Part shown: positions 1-7,364 of the stretch, in pieces
Layout of the letters: each line of letters starts with the position of its first letter
Position numbering within the stretch: position 1 is the first letter of the stretch
Source of the DNA: Glycomyces paridis
GTDB lineage: Bacteria; Actinomycetota; Actinomycetes; Mycobacteriales; Micromonosporaceae
DNA: 64,000 nucleotides
NCBI RefSeq assembly: GCF_004912155.1
Contig: NZ_STGX01000024.1
Location: 33,323 to 97,322, forward strand
Direction: 5' to 3'
Position numbers and translations under genes: made by a program
Notes under the pieces: generated by a model
Seen by the model: the letters and a program-made list of their open reading frames with translations, nothing else
Database searches by the model: none
Told to the model about the DNA's origin: nothing

Positions 1-224
1 CCGAGCTCGTCGGCGAGCAGGGAGGGGTAGGCCAGGGCCGAGCGGCTGCAGTCGGTCCCGTCGTCGATGTAGGAGCGGGTGCCGACGCCGGAGGCGTAGG
101 AGTCGCCGAGGGCGACGTACTCGATCGTCTGGGCCTGGGCGGTGCCGCCCGTGAACGCCAGCGCTGACACGACGGCGGCGACCAGTGCGGCCGCCAATGT
201 GGAGATTCGCCTGGGGTGGGACAT
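1..224 (-). CDS. SGNH/GDSL hydrolase, secreted (N-terminal part only)
   Basis: The first 74 codons of a minus-strand gene that runs off the left edge. Translation from the ATG at 224 gives a signal peptide: basic start (MSHPRR), an Ala/Val-rich core at about residues 9-25, and a likely cleavage site near AQA (29-32). The mature protein opens with EYVALGDSYASGVG, in which GDS (residues 40-42) is block I of the SGNH esterase/lipase family and its Ser is the nucleophile. A Cys and the conserved YPSLLADEL helix follow, as in Streptomyces extracellular lipases. It probably hydrolyses an ester outside the cell; the substrate cannot be told from this fragment. Confidence 0.85.
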   Translation of the reverse strand, partial: MSHPRRISTLAAALVAAVVSALAFTGGTAQAQTIEYVALGDSYASGVGTRSYIDDGTDCSRSALAYPSLLADEL

Positions 225-266
225 TTTGGGCTCCGTCTCGAATTTTGTCCGGGTGTCGGAGCCCTC

Positions 267-295
267 TTTATATCGGTCGCATAACGGTCGGTCCA
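267..295 (-). promoter_or_regulatory. Candidate promoter of the SGNH hydrolase gene
   Basis: Read on the minus strand: -35 TGGACC (295-290), 17 bp spacer, -10 TATAAA (272-267). It lies about 40 bp upstream of the ATG. A 7-bp inverted repeat GGCTCCG/CGGAGCC sits in the leader. Confidence 0.45.
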
Positions 296-374
296 GCAGT
301 GGAATGCGGTGTGTCGGAAAGTTGACACGACTCGTTCCGGTTGCGGGACAGGAGGTCCCGGGACCGGCGGTGGC

Positions 375-1178
375 TCAGAGGCCCTCGGGGAGGTCGAGGC
401 GGTCGAGCGGCTGCGGCTCGTCCGGAGTCTCGGCCAGCAGCCGCTCGTCGTCCTCGTCCGCGGCCACGGCGGGCTCGTCGAGCAGGCGCCGCACCTCCGC
501 TTCCAGGTGCGCCTCGACCAGCGCCGCGAAACGGGCCGCGTCCTCGGCGGCCAGCGCCTCCACGAAGGCGACGTGCTCGGGGACGAGGTCGCGGTGGACC
601 TCGAAGTGCTCGTACATCGAGAAGGCGCACAGGCGCGTCTCGATGAGGAGCGTGCCCATCATGCGCGCCAGGCGCAGCGACCCGCCCCAGGCGGCGAGGG
701 CGCGGTGGAAGTCGAGGTAGGCGTCGCCGAGGGCGCGGGCGTCGTCCCTCCTGAGGGCGCGCTGCATCCGCTTGACCTCGGCGCCGAGCTCGGCCAGGAC
801 GGTCTTGCGCTCGGCGGCGGGGCGCGCGAGGATGCGGCGGCCGAGCTCGGGTTCGATGCGGGCGCGCAGCCAGTGGACGTCGCGCACGTCCTCGGCGGTC
901 ATGGTGCGCACCGCCAGGCCGCGCCGGCGCGGGATGACCAGGAGCCCTTCGGCGGTGAGTCGCTGCATGGCTTCGCGGAGGGGGCCGCGGCTGACGCCGA
1001 GCTGGAAGGCGAGTTCGGCCTCGCCGAGCGCGGCGCCGGGCGGGAGCGAGCCCTCGACGACCGCTTCGCGCAGGCGCTCGGCGATGAGGTCCACGGTGGA
1101 GGTGCGGCGCACGGGGGCGAGGCGGCCCACCTGGCGCGCGCCCGAGAGCGCGTGCGTCCCACTGCTGCGATCGGTCAC
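375..1178 (-). CDS. GntR family transcriptional regulator (FadR/FCD type)
   Basis: A 267-residue DNA-binding repressor or activator. The N-terminal winged helix (about 27-92) contains the GntR pattern LIAERLREAVVEGSLPPG, then LGVSRGPLREAMQRL for the recognition helix. The C-terminal all-helical FCD domain (about 100-240) has spaced His residues (DFHRAL, PEHVAF, VEAHLEAE) that in this family bind a metal or carboxylate effector. The frame is open further upstream, but the GTG at 1178 is preferred because GGGAGG precedes it and the family pattern begins soon after. It is divergent from the methyltransferase gene at 1362, so it may control that gene or itself from the 183-bp gap. A small GC-rich hairpin (344-360) follows its stop. 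The effector is unknown. Confidence 0.85.
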   Translation of the reverse strand: MTDRSSGTHALSGARQVGRLAPVRRTSTVDLIAERLREAVVEGSLPPGAALGEAELAFQLGVSRGPLREAMQRLTAEGLLVIPRRRGLAVRTMTAEDVRDVHWLRARIEPELGRRILARPAAERKTVLAELGAEVKRMQRALRRDDARALGDAYLDFHRALAAWGGSLRLARMMGTLLIETRLCAFSMYEHFEVHRDLVPEHVAFVEALAAEDAARFAALVEAHLEAEVRRLLDEPAVAADEDDERLLAETPDEPQPLDRLDLPEGL

Positions 1179-1361
1179 TGCCGGCCTGTCCTCCCGTGTC
1201 GCTTCTGGGCAGCATTTTAGCGCCACTGGGAATCCACGCTCGGCGCAAAGGCCGGGTTGCGCCCGGTCGGCGAGGTGCGGCCCACGGGCGGGCGGGCCGC
1301 GTGGTTTGGGCGGGCGTGATGGTGGAACGCATTCTTTGCGCCGGTCTGCCATAGTGAGGTT

Positions 1362-2225
1362 ATGAGCAGCCGTACCGACTCCGGTTCATCGTCCCTACGA
1401 CACGGGGTGGAGCTGACCGCCTACCTCGTCAACGAGTCCCGCGCCCGCATGCCCGACCTCGCCGGGGACGAGACCGCCCGCGCGTGGATACCCGAGACGG
1501 ACCGGCCGGCGGTGCGCGACCTGTGGGACGAGTACGCCGACACCGTCTACCCGCACGACGACCTGGTGGTGTCGCTGCGGCGCCGGCGGGTGTTCGAGGC
1601 GCTTGCGGCGGCGCTGCGCGAGGACCCGGACACGGTGCTGGTCGAGTGCGGGGCGGGCTTCTCGTCCTACCCGTGGCAGCTGCCGTTCACGACGGCGCTC
1701 GGGATCGACCTGCCGCGGATCGCGGAGGCGAAGGGGCGCCGGATCGCGGAGCTGGTGGAGGCGGGGGTCCTGCCGGAGCGGGACGTGCGCCTGCTGACGG
1801 CGGACCTGAGCAGCACGGCGGCGATCGACGCGCTGGCGGACACGGTGCGGGAGGTGGCCGCGGGGCGGCCGGTCGCGTTCCTGGTCGAGGGGATGCTCTA
1901 CTACCTGCCGCCGGTGGCGGCGCGGGCGCTCGCGGGGCTGGGCAGCCGCTTCGGCACCAAGACGGTGACGATCATCACGTACTGGCCTGATTTCGCGGAG
2001 AGCAACCGGGTCCTCGCGAAGCAGCGGGACTGGTTCCGCGACCGGTCGATCCCCGAGGACGCGACGTACTTCGCGCGGGGCGAGCTGCCCTCGCTCCTGG
2101 GCGAGGCCGTGGACGACCAGGGCCCCGACGACCTCCAGCAGCGGTACATGGGCGCCGTGTCGGTGCCCGAGGACGACCTCATCCCCGAGTACGTGGCCGT
2201 CACCCCCTTCAAGGCGGCGCCGTGA
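1362..2225 (+). CDS. LCM-type class I SAM-dependent methyltransferase
   Basis: A 287-residue protein resembling the leucine carboxyl methyltransferase (PPM1/LCMT/TcmP) family. The SAM-binding motif I is VECGAGFSS at about residue 95, followed by an acidic residue in GIDLPRIAEAKG that would hold the ribose. The family block LVEGMLYYLP is near 175. In actinomycetes such enzymes O-methylate small molecules; the substrate here is not evident. A CATAGT hexamer ends 7 bp before the ATG, so the message may be leaderless. The stop TGA overlaps the GTG start of the next gene (GTGA), so the two are probably translated together. Confidence 0.75.
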   Translation: MSSRTDSGSSSLRHGVELTAYLVNESRARMPDLAGDETARAWIPETDRPAVRDLWDEYADTVYPHDDLVVSLRRRRVFEALAAALREDPDTVLVECGAGFSSYPWQLPFTTALGIDLPRIAEAKGRRIAELVEAGVLPERDVRLLTADLSSTAAIDALADTVREVAAGRPVAFLVEGMLYYLPPVAARALAGLGSRFGTKTVTIITYWPDFAESNRVLAKQRDWFRDRSIPEDATYFARGELPSLLGEAVDDQGPDDLQQRYMGAVSVPEDDLIPEYVAVTPFKAAP

Positions 2226-3520
2226 CCGGAGTCCTGCACGTCCAGACGCGGTCCTACCCGCTGCACTACACCGCGCCCCAGGACACGCCCGACGCCGTGG
2301 ACGTCCCCGGCCACGGCCGGGTCCGGGCCGTGCCCGGCACGCTCGGGTCGCTCGCGTACAACCCCGAGGCCCTGACCGAGCTCGACCTCACCGGCGTGAT
2401 CACCGCGAAGGTGAACCTCCCCGGCGTCGAGATCGTCGGCTGCCGCGCCCGCGTCCTGGACGCCGGCTCGGTCCTGGTCAGCTACGCGCTGCGCCACGAC
2501 GCGGACCTGCGGGCGATGCCGGTGCACGAGCTCGACGCCCTCGACGCGCGCGTCAACAACACGCTGCGCGACGCGGACACGCCGATCCTCGCGGCCGTCC
2601 TGGCCGCGGCCGTCGAGAGCGGCCTCATCAGCGACCTGGTGCTTCGCCCCGACCGGGTCCTGGGCGGCGCCGAGTCCCCCATGGACCGCCGCTCGGTGCG
2701 CTACAACTGCCACTTCGTGACCGAGGACCCGCCGTGGGCCTGCGACCCGCGTTTCGCCGAGCTGGTCACGGGCCCCAAGTGCCGCATCCTGCTGTCCTAC
2801 ACGTACGCGTGGGACGCCGACCCGGACCTGCCGCTCGCGGAGGTGCTCACGATGATGGAGCCCACCGACATCGCCACCGCGCAGCAGTCGCTGCTCATCG
2901 GGGCGGTGCTCGGCGGGCGCCGCATCCTCGTCGACCTCGCGCGCGAGGACCCGAAGATGGCGGACGTGCACGCCTTCCGCAACTTCCTCGACCGGGTCTG
3001 GTCGGACTACCACTACCTCGACACCTACCGGATCGAGTCGGGCCAGCAGCACCGCGTCGCCTACATGGCCGCGCGACAGTGCATCGGTCTCGACGACACC
3101 GAGTCCCGGGCCGACAAACTCCTGGGCTACGTCGGCAACTCGCTCGTGGCGGCCTCCTCGCACCGCGCCGAGGCGCTCGACCAGCGGCTCAACCGGGTCG
3201 CCTCGGCACTCGCGGTGGTCGCCTCGGCCGCGTTCGTGCTCGACGCGACGGTGTTCCTGCTGTCGCAGCAGTCGCTCATCGCGCGCGTGACGGTCGTCCC
3301 CAGCCTGGTGGGGCTCATCGCGATCGGCCTGATCGCGCTGATCCTGCCGCGGTCGGCCCGGCGCACCGCGAAGCCGAAGGCGAAGGGCGCGCGGGCGCCG
3401 CGGCCCCGCGCGGTGGCCCGCCAGCGCCGCCGGTCGGCGACGCCCGCGGCCGTCCCGCCCGCGCACGCGAAGCTCCGCGAGCCCGAGGGCGCCGAAGCGG
3501 TGCGCGAGGAGAAGGTCTGA
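2222..3520 (+). CDS. Uncharacterised membrane-anchored protein, coupled to the methyltransferase
   Basis: 432 residues, GTG start inside the preceding stop codon. A soluble N-terminal domain of about 300 residues is followed by a helix (NSLVAASSHRAEALDQRLNR) and two membrane segments at about 323-345 and 358-377, then a basic Ala/Pro/Arg-rich tail that should be cytoplasmic. The layout of a large soluble domain with two C-terminal membrane helices resembles CorA channels and RMD1/DUF155 proteins, but no GMN motif is present and I cannot assign a family. The tight coupling suggests a job shared with the methyltransferase. Confidence 0.75.
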   Translation: MTGVLHVQTRSYPLHYTAPQDTPDAVDVPGHGRVRAVPGTLGSLAYNPEALTELDLTGVITAKVNLPGVEIVGCRARVLDAGSVLVSYALRHDADLRAMPVHELDALDARVNNTLRDADTPILAAVLAAAVESGLISDLVLRPDRVLGGAESPMDRRSVRYNCHFVTEDPPWACDPRFAELVTGPKCRILLSYTYAWDADPDLPLAEVLTMMEPTDIATAQQSLLIGAVLGGRRILVDLAREDPKMADVHAFRNFLDRVWSDYHYLDTYRIESGQQHRVAYMAARQCIGLDDTESRADKLLGYVGNSLVAASSHRAEALDQRLNRVASALAVVASAAFVLDATVFLLSQQSLIARVTVVPSLVGLIAIGLIALILPRSARRTAKPKAKGARAPRPRAVARQRRRSATPAAVPPAHAKLREPEGAEAVREEKV

Positions 3521-3614
3521 GCGGCAACCGGTCCGGCTTCGGGACTTCCTTGAGGACGGTCCACGGGAGTAGCATTGGAGTCTCCTCCATCCTTGGAGAG
3601 TGTTAGGGGTGTTC

Positions 3615-3653
3615 GAGGGGGGCGGTCATGAGGGGTTATCGACCGCCCCCCTC
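3615..3653 (+). terminator. Hairpin terminator after the methyltransferase operon
   Basis: A perfect 13-bp stem (3615-3627 pairs with 3641-3653, GAGGGGGGCGGTC arm) with a 13-nt loop. No T-run follows, which is usual for actinomycete terminators. Confidence 0.6.
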
Positions 3654-3684
3654 ATTCGCGCCCGCGGCGGGTCGCGCCCGGGCC

Positions 3685-3721
3685 GCGCACCCCGCGCGGG
3701 TGCGGCGGGTGGCAGAATCAG
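3685..3721 (+). promoter_or_regulatory. Repeated promoter-like block, copy 1 (upstream of trkH1)
   Basis: GCGCACCCCGC and GGTGGCAGAATCAG (3708-3721), separated by 12 bp. The same two blocks with the same spacing recur at 5165-5201 before trkA (31 of 37 positions identical by eye). CAGAAT could be the -10 box. The block lies 80 bp before the trkH1 ATG. Confidence 0.5.
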
Positions 3722-3800
3722 ACACCGTGCCAGCACCCGTTCCGAGGAACCCGTCGCCCGCGCCCGCCGACCCGCGCGGCGCGGACCGGACCCGCCGTCC

Positions 3801-5144
3801 ATGAGCGCGAACATCAAGGCGTTCTTCCGTCACCCCGCACGGCTCATACCGCTGATCTTCTTCGCGGTCATCCTCGCGGGCACGCTCGTGCTCATGCTCC
3901 CGGCGGCGAGCACCGGCGCAGGGTACTCCTTCACCGACGCGTTCTTCACCTCGACCTCCGCGGTCTCGGTGACCGGCCTGGCAGTGCTCGACACCCCCGT
4001 GCACTTCAGCGGCTTCGGCGAGCTCGTGATCTGGCTGCTGTTCCAGGTCGGGGGCCTGGGCATCATGACCAGCGCGGTCCTCATCGGCCTGCTGGTCAGC
4101 AAGAAGCTCGGGCTGCGCACGAAGCTGATGACGCGCATGGAGATCAGCCCCGCGCTGGGCCTGGGCGACGTCAAGTCGGTGCTGCTGCACACCGGCGCGG
4201 TCTCGCTCGCGGTCCAGACGGTGACCGCGGTGATCCTGGCGGTCCGCTTCTCCACGTACGGGTTCGACGCCGGGACGGCGACCTGGTACGGGATCTTCCA
4301 CGCGGGCAGCGCCTTCAACAGCGCCGGTCTCGCGCTGTTCTCGGATTCGATCATGGGCTACGCGACCGACCCGTGGATCTCGCTGCCGCTGTGCTTCGCG
4401 ACGATCCTCGGGGGCCTGGGGATGCCGGTCATCTTCGAGATGACGCGGCGCCGCTGGGGCCGCAGGCAGTGGTCGGTCCACACCAAGCTCACCCTCACCG
4501 GCAGCGCGATCCTGCTGGTCGGCGGCTGGCTGGTGTTCCTGGCCTTCGAGTGGTCGAACCCGGCCACGTTCGGCCAGTGGCCCTGGTACGACCGGTTCCT
4601 GCCCGCGTTCTTCCAGACCTCGATGGTGCGCGCCGCGGGCCTCAACTCGATCGACGTCGGCGCCATGCACGACGACTCGCAGCTGGCCTCGATCATCCTC
4701 ATGTTCATCGGCGGCGGCTCGGCCTCGACGGCGGGGGGCATCAAGGTGACCACGTTCTTCGTGCTGCTGCTGGTGATCTGGGCCGAGGTGCGCGGCGAGC
4801 CCGACGTCACGGCGTTCCGCCGCCGCATCAACCCGTCGGTCATCCGCGAGGCCCTCACGATCGCCCTGGTCTACATCGCCTGCAACGCGTTCGGGATCTT
4901 CCTCATGCAGCGGTTCGAACCGGAGCTGCCGCTCATGCCGATCATGTTCGAGGTGACGAGCGCCCTGGCGACGCTCGGGCAGTCCACCGGCGTGACGTAC
5001 GAGCTGTCGGAGCCCTCGAAGTGGCTGCTGGCCATCGCGATGTACGCCGGGCGCGTCGGCCCGGTGCTGTTCGCGGCCTCGCTGGCGCTGCGCCCGCGCC
5101 ACCGCATGTACCGCTACCCCGACGCCCGGCCGCTGGTCGGATGA
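3801..5144 (+). CDS. Potassium uptake channel subunit TrkH/KtrB, first copy
   Basis: A 447-residue integral membrane protein that forms the K+ pathway and works with a cytoplasmic TrkA/KtrA ring. The four P-loop repeats are visible: TSTSAVSVTGL, AFNSAGLAL, VRAAGLNS and ALATLGQSTG. The family hallmark GGGSASTAGGIKVTT is near residue 303. The frame is open further upstream, but the ATG at 3801 gives exactly the length of the second copy (447) and aligns with its start (SANIKAFFRHPARLIPL against RAKVKAFLSQPVRVIPL). This copy has its own upstream region, while the second copy sits in the trkA transcript. The filter glycines favour K+ transport, but Na+ coupling cannot be judged. Confidence 0.92.
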   Translation: MSANIKAFFRHPARLIPLIFFAVILAGTLVLMLPAASTGAGYSFTDAFFTSTSAVSVTGLAVLDTPVHFSGFGELVIWLLFQVGGLGIMTSAVLIGLLVSKKLGLRTKLMTRMEISPALGLGDVKSVLLHTGAVSLAVQTVTAVILAVRFSTYGFDAGTATWYGIFHAGSAFNSAGLALFSDSIMGYATDPWISLPLCFATILGGLGMPVIFEMTRRRWGRRQWSVHTKLTLTGSAILLVGGWLVFLAFEWSNPATFGQWPWYDRFLPAFFQTSMVRAAGLNSIDVGAMHDDSQLASIILMFIGGGSASTAGGIKVTTFFVLLLVIWAEVRGEPDVTAFRRRINPSVIREALTIALVYIACNAFGIFLMQRFEPELPLMPIMFEVTSALATLGQSTGVTYELSEPSKWLLAIAMYAGRVGPVLFAASLALRPRHRMYRYPDARPLVG

Positions 5145-5164
5145 GGCCGGCGCCGGGCCGGAGT

Positions 5165-5201
5165 GCGCACCCCGCCGGGGCGCCGCTGGTGGCAGAATCA
5201 G
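5165..5201 (+). promoter_or_regulatory. Repeated promoter-like block, copy 2 (upstream of trkA)
   Basis: The same two blocks as at 3685-3721, GCGCACCCCGC then GGTGGCAGAATCAG (5188-5201), with identical spacing. It lies 47 bp before the trkA ATG. Conservation of both blocks argues for a shared promoter or regulator site. Confidence 0.5.
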
Positions 5202-5247
5202 GCCTCGCGGCGCCTTCGCGCCCTCACCCGTCGAAGAGAGTGGACTG

Positions 5248-5928
5248 ATGAACCTGTTCGGTAGGGGCGAGAGCCCGACTGAGGAGACCGTGGCCGTGAT
5301 CGGCCTGGGCCGCTTCGGGTCCGCCGTCGCCGAGTCGCTGACGCGCCTGGGCCACGAGGTGCTCGCGGTCGACGAGCGGCCCGACATCGTGCAGAAGGCC
5401 TCCGAGACGCTCACGCACGTGGTGCAGGCCGACTCGACGGAGGCGGCGGTGCTCGCGCAGCTGGGCGTCGGCGAGTTCGACCACGTGGTGGTCGCGATCG
5501 GCACCGACATCGAGGCGAGCGTCCTGACGGTCCTGGCGTGCGAGGAGGTCGGCGTCCGCGAGATCTGGGCGAAGGCGATCAACGCCAAGCACGGCCAGAT
5601 CCTGCACCGCACCGGCGCCCACCACGTCGTCTACCCCGAGGCGGCGATGGGCGAGCGGGTCGCGCACCTGGTGAGCGGCAAGATGCTCGACTTCATCGAG
5701 TTCGACGACGGTTTCGCGATCGTCAAGACCAAGGCCCCGGCCGAGGCGGTCGGGCGCACCCTCGCGGAGTCGAAGCTGCGCTCGAAGTACGGCGTCACCG
5801 TCGTCGGCGTCAAGCAGCCGGGGCAGGACTTCACGTACGCCACGCCCGACACCGTCATCGCCGCCGAGGACACCCTCATCGTCTCCGGGGCGACCACGAA
5901 GGTCGAGGCCTTCGCCTCCACCACCTGA
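5248..5928 (+). CDS. Potassium channel gating subunit TrkA/KtrA (RCK domains)
   Basis: A 226-residue cytoplasmic regulator that binds nucleotides and gates TrkH/KtrB. The RCK_N Rossmann fold starts with VAVIGLGRFGSAVAESL (about 15-31), with an acidic ribose-binding residue in AVDERPD, and the second half carries a TrkA_C domain (about 140-220; FIEFDDGFAIVKTKAP to EDTLIVSG). The length fits single-unit KtrA rather than the doubled E. coli TrkA. It begins after a GAGAG ribosome-binding site and ends 1 bp before the second channel gene, so the two are co-transcribed. One gating subunit probably serves both channel proteins. Confidence 0.92.
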   Translation: MNLFGRGESPTEETVAVIGLGRFGSAVAESLTRLGHEVLAVDERPDIVQKASETLTHVVQADSTEAAVLAQLGVGEFDHVVVAIGTDIEASVLTVLACEEVGVREIWAKAINAKHGQILHRTGAHHVVYPEAAMGERVAHLVSGKMLDFIEFDDGFAIVKTKAPAEAVGRTLAESKLRSKYGVTVVGVKQPGQDFTYATPDTVIAAEDTLIVSGATTKVEAFASTT

Positions 5929-5929
5929 C

Positions 5930-7273
5930 ATGCGCGCGAAGGTCAAGGCGTTCCTCTCCCAGCCGGTGCGCGTCATCCCGCTGGGATTCTTGGCGGCGAT
6001 CCTGGCCGGCACCGGACTCCTCATGCTCCCTGTCTCGCAGGCCGGACCCGGGGCCACCCGCCTCACCGACGCGGCGTTCACCGCGACCTCGGCCGTGTCC
6101 GTGACTGGTCTCGCCACAGTGGACACTCCTGTTCACTGGTCGACGTTCGGCCAGGTCGTGATCCTGGCGTGCATCCAGATCGGCGGCCTGGGGCTCATGA
6201 CGAGCGCGGTGCTGCTCGGCCTCCTCGTCTCCCGCAGGTTCGGGCTGCGCACCACGCTCATGGCCCGCGCCGAGCACAGCGTCGCGCTCGACCTCGGCGA
6301 CGTGCGGTCGGTGCTCCTGCGCACGCTCGCGTTCACGGCCGCCGGCGAGCTGGTGATCGCCGCGATCCTGACGGCGCGGTTCGGCTCGTACGGGTACGGC
6401 GCGCACTCGCTGTGGCTCGGGGTCTTCCATTCGGTGTCGGCGTTCAACAACGCCGGGTTCGCGCTGTTCTCCGACTCGATCATGGGCTTCGCGACCGACC
6501 CGTGGATCTCGCTGCCGCTCGCCGCCGGGACGATCCTCGGCGGCCTGGGCATGCCGGTGGTCTTCGAACTCACCCGCCGGGGCCGACGCCGCAGGCGGTG
6601 GTCGGTGCACACCAAGATGACCCTGACCGGCAGCGCGATCCTCCTGGTCGGCGGGACCGTCGCGTTCCTGGCGTTCGAGTGGACCAACCCCGCCACGCTC
6701 GGCCAGTGGCCCTGGCACGACCGGTTCCTGCCGGCGTTCTTCCAGTCGGCCGTCGCCCGCACCTCCGGCTTCAACTCCATCGACGTCGGCGCGATGAACG
6801 AGGACTCGCTGCTAGCGACGATCATCCTCATGTTCATCGGCGGCGGTTCGGCCTCGACCGCCGGCGGCATCAAGGTGACCACGTTCTTCGTGCTGCTGTG
6901 GGTGATCTGGGCGGAGCTGCGCGGCGAGCGGGACGTCAACGCCTTCCGCCGCCGCATCGGCCCCGCCGTCATCCGCGAGGCCCTCACCGTCGCGTTGGTG
7001 TTCATCGCCTGCAACGCCTTCGGCGTGTTCCTCATGCAGCACTTCGAGCGCGACACCGAACTCACCGCCGTCATGTTCGAGGTGACCAGCGCCTTCGCCA
7101 CCGTCGGACAGTCCACAGGGATCACCTTCGACCTCTCCGATCCCTCGAAGTGGCTGCTGGCCATCGCGATGTACACCGGCCGCGTCGGTCCGGTATTGTT
7201 CGCCGCCTCACTGGCGCTGCGTACCCGACGCCGCCTGTACCGCTACCCAGAGACACGCCCGCTCGTGGGGTGA
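5930..7273 (+). CDS. Potassium uptake channel subunit TrkH/KtrB, second copy
   Basis: 447 residues, closely similar along its whole length to the first copy, so the pair arose by duplication around trkA. P-loops: TATSAVSVTGL, AFNNAGFALF, ARTSGFNS and AFATVGQSTG, with the hallmark GGGSASTAGGIKVTT. The third and fourth P-loops (TSGFNS, FATVGQS) differ from copy 1 (AAGLNS, LATLGQS), which may tune affinity or selectivity. The ATG follows the trkA stop by a single base, so translation is coupled. Confidence 0.92.
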   Translation: MRAKVKAFLSQPVRVIPLGFLAAILAGTGLLMLPVSQAGPGATRLTDAAFTATSAVSVTGLATVDTPVHWSTFGQVVILACIQIGGLGLMTSAVLLGLLVSRRFGLRTTLMARAEHSVALDLGDVRSVLLRTLAFTAAGELVIAAILTARFGSYGYGAHSLWLGVFHSVSAFNNAGFALFSDSIMGFATDPWISLPLAAGTILGGLGMPVVFELTRRGRRRRRWSVHTKMTLTGSAILLVGGTVAFLAFEWTNPATLGQWPWHDRFLPAFFQSAVARTSGFNSIDVGAMNEDSLLATIILMFIGGGSASTAGGIKVTTFFVLLWVIWAELRGERDVNAFRRRIGPAVIREALTVALVFIACNAFGVFLMQHFERDTELTAVMFEVTSAFATVGQSTGITFDLSDPSKWLLAIAMYTGRVGPVLFAASLALRTRRRLYRYPETRPLVG

Positions 7274-7364
7274 GCCCCGCCTCACGAGGCCCTGCACCCA
7301 CAGGCGAAGATGGTCAGCAGCACGCCGCAGCGCGGATCGTCGCCCTCAGAAAGGACGCCCCTCG

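Noticed and set aside
1901..3466. Minus-strand frame opposite the methyltransferase and membrane protein
   Set aside because: Low-complexity Arg/Gly/Asp-rich translation without motifs, opposite two coupled plus-strand genes.
3521..3800. c-di-AMP or potassium riboswitch before trkH1
   Set aside because: I could not fit a known ydaO/kimA-type consensus; a repeated promoter-like block explains the conservation better. An Rfam covariance search would settle it.
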